Below are positions 11,313 through 21,850 of a stretch of DNA of 35,000 nucleotides, in pieces; positions within the stretch are counted from its first letter, which is position 1; the number at the start of each line of letters is the position of its first letter. Under the pieces are notes generated by a model. The model was given only the letters and a program-made list of their open reading frames with translations, had not been told where the DNA came from and did no database searches. The stretch is taken from NCBI GenBank assembly GCA_012295275.1, contig CM022669.1:12945172-12980171 (forward strand), in the 5' to 3' direction. Position numbers and translations under genes: made by a program. Source of the DNA: Chrysomallon squamiferum. Taxonomy: Eukaryota > Mollusca > Gastropoda > Neomphalida > Peltospiridae.

Positions 11313-11349
11313 TTAGTGTTGCTAGTGGACTCACTAGAATCTAGTGTTA

Positions 11350-11690
11350 GCAACAGTAATAGTAATATAACAAACGTAATAGGCTTAATAGTAATAATAT
11401 AAGTACTAGCACTAGCAGTAGCAGTAGTCGCAGTAGTAGCAGTAGCAGCAGTAGCAGCAGTAGCATCAGTAGCAGCAGTAGTAGTAGTAGAAGAAGAAGA
11501 AGAAGAAGAAATAACAACAGTTCTGGTAATGGTAGTAATAATTAAAGTAACTTATGTAGAATGATTGTTTTTGTTTTTCTGGTTTCTTTCTGTACTGACT
11601 AAGGCGTCATCGCCGTCGTCATCATCATCACTATTAGTGTTACTATTATTATTATCATCGGTGGTGTTGCTGTAGTTGTTATTTTAAATA
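11350..11690. repeat. AGT/AGC/AGA trinucleotide cluster
   Basis: AGT, AAT, AGC and finally AGA triplets (11350-11520), interrupted by about 80 bases of ordinary sequence, then ATC/ATT triplets and GTT words (11605-11690). It is imperfect throughout, so probably old. Confidence 0.9.
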
Positions 11691-11965
11691 CGAAACTATA
11701 TTTGCTTCCTAAGACGTAGGTAATTAATGTTTAATTATATTATGACGTCTTGGGATTATAGACATTTTGTGTCTGTTATATTTGTGAAAGATGTAAACAC
11801 GGCGTTTTGGTTTGGCCAGTAGTAGGCCTAAAGCTCTTCAGCTAACTAAGAACTAAGCAGTATATATGACGATTATATATTTAAAAAAAATTATAAATGT
11901 AAAATTCAGTTCGATCAAGACAGTTGCTAGGCAGCCTTACACATTGATGTAACTAAGTACACTAG
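11691..11965. other. Non-coding AT-rich sequence
   Basis: AT-rich complex sequence with a TGACGTCT word at about 11741. No gene is supported. Confidence 0.5.
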
Positions 11966-11973
11966 TACATTGG

Positions 11974-11982
11974 TTTTTATAT

Positions 11983-12013
<31 letters not shown>

Positions 12014-12125
12014 TCTCTTCTTTTTTGGGGTCTAGATAACAACAACAATAGTAATAATAATAACAACAAAGACAATAAATAAATAAATTCATTCACTCAC
12101 TCATTCATTTATTCGTTCGCTCATT
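11974..12125. repeat. (ATTT)n, AAC/AAT and (ATTC)n cluster
   Basis: ATTT repeats (11974-12014), then AAC/AAT triplets (12038-12078), AAAT and ATTC/ACTC words to about 12125. Several short motifs of different period are stacked with little sequence between them. Confidence 0.9.
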
Positions 12126-12433
12126 AATCAGAGCTTTTGTTTACTATGTTCAGAATATAAGCTCTTCGACGCATTAATATACAACACACTGTATACAATA
12201 CTTAATACTGTGTTAAGTTTTCTAGTACTGAATCAGTATTGCTGACCAGACCAATGTCAAGGTCCGTTATCTTCAATCAGAACCTAACAAACGATTAAAG
12301 CTCGTATAAGCTTTGGTGCACGTTCTCCAGTTGACATGTCGTTGCCTTAAGTAGCTTAACTTAGTTTAAGACAGTTTACTGGATTCTGTGTCTCATAGCA
12401 TGGGTCAGTCGTTGTTTACGTTGGACCTGGGTT

Positions 12434-12434
<1 letters not shown>
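12126..12434. other. Non-coding complex sequence
   Basis: Complex sequence without tandem structure. TTAAG words recur near 12345-12372. No gene is supported. Confidence 0.5.
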
Positions 12435-12485
<51 letters not shown>

Positions 12486-12641
12486 GAAGAAGAAGAACAA
12501 CAACAACAACAAGAACAGGATGATGCTGATGATGATAACGAAATATGTGGTCCTAAGAAATAGTAGCAGTAGTACTAGTAGTAGTAGTAGTGGTAGTAGT
12601 AGTAATAGTAATATTAGTAGAGCAGTAGTAGTAGTATAGTT

Positions 12642-12684
<43 letters not shown>

Positions 12685-12744
12685 CTGTAATGGCATGGAA
12701 GTGGTAGCAGTAGAAGTATTTGTTGTAGTAGTAGTAGTAGAAGT
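12435..12744. repeat. Stacked trinucleotide arrays: (TAA), (AAG), (CAA), (GAT), (TAG)
   Basis: TAA (12435-12480), AAG, CAA and GAT blocks follow one another to about 12538. After about 20 bases a TAG/TAGC array (12561-12685) with a pure run of about 14 TAG copies is followed by a second imperfect TAG block (12703-12744). All apparent frames are homopolymeric artefacts. Confidence 0.96.
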
Positions 12745-13649
12745 GATGGTAGCACTACAGATAGTTCTTGTTATTACAAAAGGAAAATGATGACGATGAT
12801 GGTGGTGATTTAGCAAATCATAACCAGGAAGTATGAACGTTTAAAATGCATAGACAATTTAAACGATTTGATTACGGCTTCGTTTTTCTTCTTTCTTTTT
12901 TCTTTTTTTTTGTGTGTGTTTTATCTTGAGACCCTTTACCCATCACATCAATACCTGTTTTATTGCATAAAACATTTTTTTTACAGAACATAAAAACTTT
13001 GACACTATTCCACTCTAGACTCAAATCCTACTCAGCACTTCAAAGTGCCTGTTCTATAATAACCTTTTCAGCGCCACAGATTGAATCCTGTGCTGTAACG
13101 CTGTTAAGTAAACTGTCCCTTTTCAGTCATTTAGCTTTACTCTTGTGTACAATTACTTTACAGGAATATTTTAAACGGCATCCGTTACGCCGAGCGTCTG
13201 TTATACGACATTGCATCTAAAAGTTTACCAGCGAGATTTTCTCGTTTCGCTCGAAGACCCGCTCTCAATTACGTTCTCCAACGACATTTACATTTGTAAA
13301 TGAAAAAAAAAAGAAGAAGAAAAAACAGAAAAAGGAATAGCAATGATTTCACGATAGTGTGGTAATTCGGTGGAATATGGCTGTGTTTTATATTGTGTTG
13401 TCTTTTGTCATTACCATATGTAAATACTGTTACATTTTTATTTTATTTTTTTTCTTCTTCTTCTTCTTTTTCTCTGTCCCTGCACGGTTCGTGGATCCAA
13501 GGCGAGCTGTTTATCGTAGCAAATGTAAGTTGTTAATAAATCGATTATCGCTGAATAGATTCATAACGGTTTATGTGCGAACAGGATCGATATATTAACG
13601 GCCGGAACGATTAATCTTTTCATATAGCATTAACAAATTTAATAAATGT
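12745..13649. other. Non-coding sequence with complex stretch 13040-13290
   Basis: Mostly complex AT-rich DNA. The interval 13180-13290 is CpG-richer than its flanks. Short A-rich (13300-13330) and TTC-rich (13450-13472) patches occur. A plus-strand frame over 12963-13220 is open but resembles nothing known and lacks coding composition, so it is not called. Confidence 0.5.
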
Positions 13650-13671
13650 AAAAAAAAAAAAAAAAAAAAAA
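13650..13671. repeat. Poly(A), 22 bases
   Basis: Uninterrupted A run after the word AATAAATGT. A processed-transcript tail is possible but no parent sequence is visible upstream. Confidence 0.95.
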
Positions 13672-14049
13672 TTATTTTTTATTTAACAACATCTAATATC
13701 CTGTTTTAATTGTCGTTATCTTTTTAAATTTTCATGTTATTTTGTTACGTGTTTGTTTTCACAGACAACGAAAACTTGTTCGTTAAACACACAACAGAGC
13801 GAAAACAAAAATAAAAATCAATATATAACATAGAAACATTAAAACTGTATGTACGTGAGTCTGTGCTGTGTAAACTGTAACTAATTGAAATGATTGTTTC
13901 TGTGATAATGTATTGTATGAGATGTAAAAGTGACTCGTCATTCATTTTGGCAGAGGTGTTTTCTTTCTGTTGCCATGACTGAAATTTCATTATATCAGTT
14001 TCGTATAAAATACGTTTAATACCTCATATCATCTGTTATTAAAATGTTC
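13672..14049. other. Non-coding AT-rich sequence
   Basis: AT-rich, no tandem repeat. An 81-residue open frame on the minus strand has no recognisable domain and is not called. Confidence 0.5.
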
Positions 14050-14440
14050 TAAATTGTTAATATAGACAAGTAAGTTGGTCGATATGTAAAGAGTTAGATA
14101 AGTAACAGGTAGACAAACGTATGAGTAGACAGGTAGGTAAGCAAGACGACAGGTAGGCAGGCAGGTAGCAGTGGAGATAGTTGGTACGTCATAACTGGAT
14201 AGATAGAAATTTAGGTAGGTAGAGACTAGCTAAATGGACAGACATACAGAGAAACGTACAAGCCGTCAGAGAGTCAGGACTATATGTAGACAGACTGGAA
14301 GGTAAGTATGAAAATAGAATGATAGATTCGTTGGTAAGTAGATGGATGGAGGCGGTTTGGAAGTCAGAGGGGATGATAAAAAAATATCAAAAGAAAAGCA
14401 GGCAGATAAATAAAGTGATAGAGACATAGGGGATGGGTAA
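14050..14440. repeat. Cryptically simple GTAG/GACAG/GATA sequence
   Basis: For nearly 400 bases the top strand is purine-rich and built from GTAG, GTAA, GACAG, GGCAG and GATA words in loose 4-base steps, for example around 14148-14168, without any long perfect run. It looks like an old tetranucleotide array scrambled by mutation and partial re-expansion. Confidence 0.75.
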
Positions 14441-14993
14441 TTAAAAAAAAAAAAAAACAACTACAGATTTAATTCAAATAGTAAAATAAATAGAGAAAGG
14501 GACAGAGCAGTCTTAAACCAAAATTACTGGCATGTAGAACATAATATTTTAAATGACACACTCCTACATCAGCACCTGAGTTAAACAAAACAGAGAGAGA
14601 CACATCGTAATATCAGAGACGTCGATCCGCAAATATATTCAGAAATCATTAACACCATTGATCCAAGTGGCCGCTGTGGACGCTGTAACAAGATGTCAAT
14701 GGAGCGATCAATTGTCCACTTTTGCCATGACGTCGCGCCTGTTTGTTCGCACCCGATTCCAGACTCATGACGCATTGTGCGTCGATCGATCTTCATCAAA
14801 TAGATGGGCTTTTTATTAGCTGTTAATGACAGTGTGAGTTTCCACATCGCTTTGTAAATATTGACGAAAAAAAAATAAAAAATAAAACAAACCCCTAAAA
14901 AACCTGACAGAATGAAAATAGAAACTGCTTCATGTTATTCAACTTTTTTCTGTTACCGGTGCTTGGATGAATTTGCGTTGTAATATATTGTCC
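14441..14993. other. Complex island (candidate conserved non-coding element) at about 14600-14850
   Basis: After an A run (14442-14457), the interval 14600-14850 is free of simple repeats and CpG-richer. It contains TGACGTCG (14728-14735), a SOX-like CAATTGT (14709-14715), a Cdx/posterior-Hox-like TTTTATTA (14811-14818) and a following TTAATGA. The minus-strand 88-residue frame across it matches no family I know, so regulatory DNA is the better guess. Confidence 0.35.
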
Positions 14994-15018
14994 AAAAAAA
15001 AAAAAAAAAAAAAAAAAA
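14994..15018. repeat. Poly(A), 25 bases
   Basis: Uninterrupted A run in AT-rich context, with no recognisable retroposed body. Confidence 0.96.
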
Positions 15019-15249
15019 TGAGCTTAAAAAAAGACTTACGTTCTTAGTTTGATGTAAAAATCTTTTGTGCGAAGCCATTTAGCAGGTAAATTTATTTTTG
15101 GTTGAAAAAAGTATCGACATGGATTGCATTAATTCTGTTTTGTTGCTTTGCTGTTATACAATATGAAAGATGATTGATGATACGCCTTCAGAATTGTAAC
15201 ATACCTGTTACAGCTATCATCATATTACCACTAATATTTGAATTAAAAT
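15019..15249. other. Non-coding AT-rich sequence
   Basis: AT-rich complex sequence leading into the ACT array. Nothing else is supported. Confidence 0.5.
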
Positions 15250-15259
15250 TACTACTACC

Positions 15260-15292
<33 letters not shown>

Positions 15293-15402
15293 GTTACTCA
15301 TACTACTACTACTACCACTACTACTGTTACTATTATTATTACTACTACTGTCACTACTACTACTTCTACCATAAATGCTGCCATAGCTACTACAAGTATA
15401 AT

Positions 15403-15433
<31 letters not shown>

Positions 15434-15590
15434 ACTACTATTACTACCACTACTATCATCACTACTATTACCTCTACTAGAATTATTATTAATAATAGTA
15501 CTACACAAGAACAACTACTACTACTATTTCTACACCACCGCCACTACTGCAGATACATATACTACTTACCTCTACTACAAGTAGTGCTAT
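15250..15590. repeat. (ACT)n trinucleotide array, imperfect
   Basis: More than 300 bases of ACT triplets mixed with ACC, ATT and GCT, with no long pure run. It is the largest ACT-class locus in the window and is reverse-complementary in kind to the TAG arrays at 12561-12744 and 30328-30425. Confidence 0.95.
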
Positions 15591-15700
15591 TGTTACCACA
15601 CAGATTACTATTATTGTCACTATTGTGACATTTATTTGTTGTCGTTTATATTACTATTTTATATTTAACTCTTAAATTTCTTGTCTTTATTATATTTGCC

Positions 15701-15907
15701 TGTTATTGTTGTTGTAGCTGCTGCTGCTGCTAATGGTGTCGTTGTTGCATTTGTTTTATGGTTATTGGTATTACCGCATTCCTTAACATTGTATTATTAT
15801 TATTATTGTTGTTATTATTATTATTATTATTGTTGTTGTTGTTGTTGTTGTTGTTGCTGTTGTTATTATTATTATTATTGTTGTTGTTGTTGTTGTTATT
15901 ATTATTA
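15701..15907. repeat. (GTT)n, (GCT)n and (ATT)n cluster
   Basis: GTT and GCT triplets (15701-15731), about 55 bases of other sequence, then alternating ATT and GTT blocks (15791-15907). The block changes keep the same 3-base register. Confidence 0.95.
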
Positions 15908-16080
15908 CCCACACAAGCATTATGACAATTATCATAACCACAGTCTGTTGTTGTTGTGTTTTTTTTGTGTTTTTTTAGTTATTTATGTTCTTTCCTCTTT
16001 AATTATTATCACCATAACTTCGCCGTTGCTAACGCTATTCATCTTTATAAATATGATACTGTTTCTCTTATTAACTTAAC
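15908..16080. other. Non-coding T-rich sequence
   Basis: T-rich sequence without tandem register. No gene is supported. Confidence 0.5.
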
Positions 16081-16480
16081 GTCATTTTATAAATTACGTC
16101 TAAATTCCTGATTTACCAGCGTTCCGTTCGAGACTTTTTAACGACGTTGCGCAACTTGGGTTAACTGAATTACCCAGACAGTCTCGAACACCTAGCGAAA
16201 TGTGCTTTTCAGATTAATAACACGCGCTGAATGGATGGAAAGAACGGGCCTGGCACCTTTTCAGAATTCGTGCTATTTAATGCAGATATAATATATTCTC
16301 CTACCGCCTCTCTCGCGGGTTCTCGAAATTAAAGCAGCTACTTTGATGTCAAATTGAATTTCTGCTGCAAAGACAGAAACAAACATATGTTTTCGGCGAA
16401 GAGGATATCTTGAATTAGCTGCATTAACCTCTCTTGCGGTTTAGCAGGCTATTTAAAAAGCGATTCTCGGGTGTGTGTGT
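16081..16480. other. Complex island with nested palindromes (candidate conserved element)
   Basis: No simple repeats and CpG-rich relative to flanks. GTTCGAGACT (16126-16135) pairs perfectly with AGTCTCGAAC (16180-16189). Between them are the palindrome GTTGCGCAAC (16146-16155), a C/EBP-like site, and a GGGT/ACCC pair (16158-16161 with 16172-16175). Downstream are TAAT-type words and a CATATG E-box. Function is unknown. A fold-back in DNA or RNA or a set of dimer binding sites are both possible. Confidence 0.4.
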
Positions 16481-16576
16481 GTATATCTGTCTGGCAGTCC
16501 ACGTTTGAGTCGTGTAATTAGCCAGTTTGATGAGATGGTGGGAGATTTAAAAGAGATTTAAAAGAGGTGGAGTAAA

Positions 16577-16638
16577 AAAAATAAATAAATAAATAAATAA
16601 TAAATAAATAACCACTGAGCTCTAAGAATAAAAGAGGA

Positions 16639-16664
<26 letters not shown>
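16577..16664. repeat. (AAAT)n and 26-base poly(T)
   Basis: AAAT units (16577-16610), a short spacer, then an uninterrupted T run (16639-16664). Confidence 0.95.
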
Positions 16665-16671
<7 letters not shown>

Positions 16672-16790
16672 TAACAGAGTTAAGTTATTCTTTTAAAGTG
16701 ATTTGTGCAATACTAATGAAGACTTGACATTAGCTTAATACTGAAATATAATGATTAACTTTATGGACATAAGCCAGACATTTTTTTATT

Positions 16791-16906
16791 GTATGTATGT
16801 ATGTATGTATGTATGTTTGTTTGTATGTATGTTTGTATGTATGTATGTATGTATGTATGTATGTATGTATGTATGTATGTATGTATGTATGTATGTATGT
16901 ATGTAT

Positions 16907-16955
<49 letters not shown>
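16791..16955. repeat. (GTAT)n switching to (ATT)n
   Basis: About 30 copies of GTAT, with a few GTTT variants near the start (16791-16910), pass without a gap into about 15 ATT copies to 16955. The ATT part is the reverse complement of the AAT tract at 17153-17190, giving an inverted pair about 200 bases apart. Confidence 0.97.
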
Positions 16956-16956
<1 letters not shown>

Positions 16957-17152
16957 GTTATTTGTTTCCTCTCATGAGCTACTGTTTAAAATATACACGT
17001 ATGTTTTGAAACAAATAGTACCATCAACAGTTTATATACCACCCCCGCATACGAATCCACACTGATACTTATACATCTATATCTACAGTTGCTTTGTAAT
17101 AACATCACCAACATTTTCACAATATACACAAGTATATAATTATATTCTTTGA
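16956..17152. other. Non-coding spacer between inverted ATT and AAT tracts
   Basis: Complex AT-rich sequence with no gene. It would form the loop if the flanking trinucleotide tracts paired in RNA. Confidence 0.5.
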
Positions 17153-17192
<40 letters not shown>

Positions 17193-17197
17193 CACAC
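17153..17197. repeat. (AAT)n with short (AC)n
   Basis: About 12 AAT copies followed by CACACAC. Confidence 0.95.
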
Positions 17198-17432
17198 GTA
17201 TAGATGGAATTAAAGTAAAAACTACATGAAACAATCTGACACCAGACTGTGAAGATATATAATATTTTTTTGTACAATCTACAACATTGCCGGAAACTGA
17301 TGCCATCTGTTACAAATACAGCAAAAATACCAAGTTTCTGAAACAGAAAATGATTCATTATTTACTTTTACTTACAAAACGCTTAAAAAGCATTTATGCA
17401 ATTTGTGTCAAGGTAAATTGTGATGTCGGCAG

Positions 17433-17439
<7 letters not shown>

Positions 17440-17474
<35 letters not shown>
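17440..17474. repeat. (AT)n microsatellite
   Basis: About 17 AT copies between an A run and complex sequence. Confidence 0.96.
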
Positions 17475-17476
<2 letters not shown>

Positions 17477-17517
17477 CTTTTGGTTTGATCGTCGGCTGAA
17501 ACATTGCGAGGTGTTGG

Positions 17518-17525
17518 TGACGTCA
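17518..17525. promoter_or_regulatory. Consensus CRE palindrome (candidate)
   Basis: TGACGTCA is the full CREB/ATF palindrome. It lies 44 bases after the AT tract in otherwise complex sequence. One 8-mer can occur by chance, so function is only suggested. Confidence 0.25.
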
Positions 17526-18060
17526 GAACAATGTCGTAATGATACGATGAGTACAGAAAAACAAAACGACGAAATAAACATTTATTTAATCAGAAAGTTT
17601 TCGATTATTTGATATCGATTGTACATTTTATATATCCATTTAGTATAAAGATCATACAAAACAGGAAATATTATATTACTCTTATGATTAGCAGCAGGAA
17701 ATTTTCCCTGAGTGGGGAAAATATTCATACTGACTTCGATAAACCGATCATGCGAATTTGATATAAGATTTTTAAAAATTAATCTCTACAGGGGTTAAAT
17801 ATTTTGTCTCTGCAATGGCTGATAGTTCGAAAAAAGTTCTGTTTTGATTTAGAAAAATAAAAAATGAAAATAAAAGTTATGTGTCTTATATAATCTTTAC
17901 ATAATATGTGAAGCTGGTTTATGGTTTTGGATAGCACAAAAGCTAGAATGGAATAATTAACTGTGTTCTCGTGTTTCACATAAATGTCATTTGGAATACG
18001 GCTGTTAAACAGCAGATCCATATCCTAAGAGCATAATTTTTAATATTTTTTTTATTATTG
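17526..18060. other. Non-coding AT-rich sequence
   Basis: AT-rich complex DNA. An 80-residue minus-strand open frame has no recognisable features and is not called. Confidence 0.5.
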
Positions 18061-18500
18061 ACTGAAATTAAACTCTAACATATTGCTGCGTCCTGTGCGT
18101 TATGTTAGTATCTCTGTGAATTTGCGCGCTGACATATTTTGAACTATCTCTGGAAACTTCATCGCTTTAATTGGCGTAGTGTTGAATATAAATGGCCGAA
18201 GAGTTTGTTTAAAAAGTCGATATCTGGCTTTCAGAACGCTCTGTTTACTTTATGCGAGAAATTTTAAGACCTTCGGCCGTAATGTCAGTTCCATTAGTGA
18301 ATTAGTGTCCCGACTTGATGGCGTTAGCAATTAACAGGCTTATTAACGCTTCGCGAGTTCTTGATGGTCACTTGCAATCGACGAGGCGTGTTTGATTCTG
18401 ACGACAAGAAGGCCTATAGCCGATTAGTGTTTTTTGTACGATACGGCAACTTTTCTAGTGTCATAATTAGTACAAACGTTAACGTAATTTTCTGTCAACT
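18061..18500. other. Complex island (candidate conserved non-coding element)
   Basis: About 440 bases with no microsatellite, more CpG than the flanks and many homeodomain-core words, for example CAATTAAC at 18328-18335 and TATTAAC shortly after. The lack of low-complexity decay in such a repeat-rich window suggests constraint, but only cross-species alignment can show it. Confidence 0.35.
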
Positions 18501-19225
18501 GTTTTAGAACAATAAAAAGGCTGGGTTAGGTTCTAGAAGTTCAGAGTTTACGGTGAGATTATATCATCGGGTTTGAAAACGGTCGATTGTCTTGTTTGTT
18601 GTCGGTTTTTTTTCTAGTTTTACCGTCTTCGGATTTTTTGGCGTATTGTTTTAATATCCAGTTTTACAAATCTCTGTAGAATAATAAAAATTTCCCTCGG
18701 GGATAGTTGAATTGAATAAAATATTAAAGGTTAGCTGGATTATAAAAAGAAAACAAAAAACAAAATAAGCGTAAAAGAAAGTGATCTTAATGATTCAAAA
18801 TGGACAAAGGATGATAAATAAGTATGTAACCAGTGCCGCAAACTGATGAAATGTTAAAGTAATCACAGTTTACTCTATTTAAATATTACACCTTCAGCAA
18901 AACAGAATTTTTTAGAAAACGTAACATTACAGCGAGTTTCTTCAGTAAACACAGGCTGCCAGGATCTCTCCCCCATTATCTGATCTATCTCCAGATCTAA
19001 GAAAAAGAATGTGATGATCTTGTAATGCATTACCGTCTTTCCACAGTACTGGAAGAGTTTCGTTTCTGAACTGCACAACCTGACAAAGCACTGTTATCGT
19101 TCTGCCAATATCTCATTCTTAAACCATAATGAAAATAAATTACCTTGAACTGAGCTGCGGTTTCGACAATGAGCATATCTGGCTTGGAAAATACGTAAAA
19201 GATAAAAGCGGAACAACATGGTGTG
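18501..19225. other. Non-coding complex AT-rich sequence
   Basis: No tandem repeat longer than short A/T runs, and no recognised gene. Short minus-strand frames after 18875 lack domain content. Confidence 0.5.
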
Positions 19226-19242
19226 AAAAAAAAAAAAAAAAA
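19226..19242. repeat. Poly(A), 17 bases
   Basis: Uninterrupted A run; the following sequence to about 19300 is also A-rich. Confidence 0.93.
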
Positions 19243-19586
19243 TGTTGAAAAACGGAGCGTTGGGATGGAAAAAAAAGAAGGAAAACTGAGACAAAAAGAA
19301 AAACTTCTAAGCTGTGTTGTAAACAAACATGTAACTTGTAAGTAATTACCGTATCGTTCAATAACATGATACGACTGTTGCAAACGGGTGATTAATTGCA
19401 ACCTTTAACATCCGTGCCCAAATCAGCGGACTTAACTGTTCTCATCAGGCCATCCTCCAACACACGACTTCTTTGATAAAATATAATTATATGTATTTCC
19501 TTTGGCAAATAAAATATTAATCAGAATTTCCAGAATATCGGAGCGATAGTGGTTGAAGAAGAAATGTATACGTTTTGTATGTTTTA
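19243..19586. other. Non-coding sequence
   Basis: A-rich at first, then complex sequence. No supported gene. Confidence 0.5.
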
Positions 19587-19700
19587 TTATTTTTATTTTT
19601 ATTTTTTATTTAATTTTTATTTTAATTTTAATTTTAATTTTACTTCATTTTATTTTAATTCATTTTATTCCTTTGTTTTTTTCTTTAGTTTTACTTTTTT
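19587..19700. repeat. (TTTTA)n-like T-rich low-complexity tract
   Basis: TTTTA and TTTTAA words at 5-6 base spacing, clearest at 19618-19645, surrounded by T-rich sequence. Confidence 0.85.
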
Positions 19701-20754
19701 TTTCTTCAACCAAACACCTGGATTTACCACAAGGTGCAATATATTGTATTTAAGGCAGTACACTGAATGTAAAATGAACAAAGTGTTTACTTAATTTTAT
19801 TTATTTATTTATTTACCACAGACCAATGGTATAGCATCTAGCTAGACTTTCAAGACACGACAGCACCTACTTGGTTAACGCACCCTCATCCTAGCATTCT
19901 GTTATCAGCATTTTAAGCGTCTTGTTCTTAAATACTGCATTCTCAGAAACGCTTCGTTCAGCGTGAAATATAAACCTTAAATTTTTCTGCAGTCATACAT
20001 ATAACCAGAACCGGTTTTAAGCCAGCTAAACAAATTGCTCATAGCTCTCGAGTGAATCATTTTAGTCTTGTCTCAAGTAAAACTGCATCCTGAAAGTGCC
20101 AGACCTGCAAAAATATTGTCATAAAGCAGCAAACTTGCAAGTTGAGGTTTTGTGTTTGCTGAATTTTTTATGACAGGTAAGGGCGAGACACTAAGTACAA
20201 TATTCTTCTTTTCGCTGAAACAGATCTTGGTGAAACGCCAGAAATGTTTCCAATCGAACTTTACAGCTCCTGTTTATACCATTGTAATACTCATAAACTA
20301 TAACAGTTTAACTCGAATTTAGCGACATGAAAATAGTAAAAATTTAAAAGGATTACTAGTAGAAGTGTATTACTGCTCTAAGTGTAAATGGTGTTCACAA
20401 TGTTCAGGAAGTGATACAAGAAGTTAAGCTGATGTTTAACAAGAAATGTTAACAAGAAAATAAATCATAAGCTAGCTGCCACTAATTAATGAAGACGGCT
20501 GAAGACGATGTTTCACCCTCTACGTATACAACTCGCACACGACTGATAGTTCCGTCAAAATAAACTGTGCAGCCCGATTTTATTTCAAGTGCTTTATCTT
20601 GTTAAGTTTTGCGTTGAAAGACTTGAACAAATGTTTTGCAAGTGGTTGAAACTATTTAAGAAACAGAAGTAACTATTTTGAGTAGGGAAAGTTAAATCCT
20701 GCTTCAAGTATAAACATCAGTGTTATTTTATTTGAACTTCTTGTGATGTGTGTT
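19701..20754. other. Non-coding complex sequence
   Basis: A short TTTA run (19797-19815), then about 900 bases of complex sequence without tandem repeats or a supported gene. ACTAATTAATGA near 20480 is a homeodomain-like word. Confidence 0.5.
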
Positions 20755-20870
20755 TTTCTTTTCTTTTCTTTTTTTTTTACTTTGTGTTTTAACTTTTTTA
20801 TTATTATTATTACTTTTTTTTTTTTTTGCAATTGTATTATTCTTACTATTTTCCTTTTCTTTTCTTTCGA
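20755..20870. repeat. T-rich low-complexity tract
   Basis: Runs of T separated by single C, A or G, including a short TTA run and a 13-base T run. Confidence 0.85.
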
Positions 20871-21512
20871 CAAGAAAAGTAACACACTAACATATATCAA
20901 AATATTTGTATACAATTTCACGAACCCATTCATTTTTACATCTTATCTGTGTTCATAAACCTTAATTCAAAACTGACTCACACGTGTACACACGCACGCA
21001 TACATAGATACAAACACTACAACCCATAAATTTACATATACAGATAAATATTACAGAAACAAGAATACCACACACATAAATGTTACATAAACAAAGGCTC
21101 AAAGCACGTACACACGCACACACGCACACTGTGGACTATTAATTAATTTACCCAGATGTTATTAATTAAGAGTATTGTGACAGAAGTTGTAAGAGACTGA
21201 GAAATAGTGGAAATCATATAATCTGGTTCTTACGTACCACGTGTTTCACGTAACCCCAGTCTCTCTTTCATTATCTATTCATGTACTTAATTTGCTTAGT
21301 TTCGTTATTTCCTTAATTTCATTATGATCATTATTTATTCAGTCATTTTTCACTATGTATTCAGCCATTTGGTTACATTTTCATTTGTGTTCATGTCTCT
21401 GTGTTCTTTTCTCTCCTGATTTTCATTATGTACGTCTCTATATTTTATTGTTCCAAATTCAGCTTGGGTTCTGCCACTGTATAATACAAGCTGTCTATTT
21501 TTTAGTAATGAC
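20871..21512. other. Non-coding sequence with CA-rich patches
   Basis: ACAC/ACGC-rich patches lie at about 20978-21010 and 21106-21130, with AT-rich complex sequence elsewhere. No gene is supported. Confidence 0.55.
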
Positions 21513-21663
21513 ACACACACATACATATACACACATGCAAACACACATACAAACATACACACGCCACACAAAAATACATACATACACACCTGTATGTATA
21601 TGTATAGTATACATGTGTGTGTGTCTGTGTGTTTGTGTGGTGTGTGTATGTTTCTGTGTGTAT
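21513..21663. repeat. Imperfect palindrome of CA-rich and TG-rich arms
   Basis: The left arm is built of ACAC/ATAC words and the right arm of GTGT words. They are not just generic CA and TG: 21551-21572 and 21631-21653 are near-exact reverse complements, including the irregular GCCACACAAA / TTTGTGTGG part. Near the centre, TGTATAGTATACA (21601-21613) is itself a perfect odd palindrome. The arms could pair as a long hairpin in single-stranded DNA or RNA. Confidence 0.85.
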
Positions 21664-21743
21664 GACTTATTAATGACAATTTTGACATTTGGATTGCAAA
21701 TAAGGTATAATATTCCTCAGATCAATTTTAAGGTTAAAAATTG

Positions 21744-21783
<40 letters not shown>

Positions 21784-21850
21784 TCCCATTCGTTTGGCAA
21801 CATAATTCAGTGATATTTACAGTGTTTCTGTAAAAAAAAAAAAAAAAAAA
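21744..21850. repeat. (AT)n and 19-base poly(A)
   Basis: About 20 AT copies with one TG interruption (21744-21782) and, 50 bases on, an uninterrupted A run (21832-21850). Confidence 0.96.

Noticed and set aside
13640-13671. AATAAA-like word followed by poly(A) as a processed pseudogene end
   Set aside because: No coding remnant upstream and AATAAA words are common by composition in AT-rich DNA.
14581-14847. Minus-strand 88-residue frame over a complex island
   Set aside because: No recognisable domain or coding composition. The DNA carries regulatory-like words instead.
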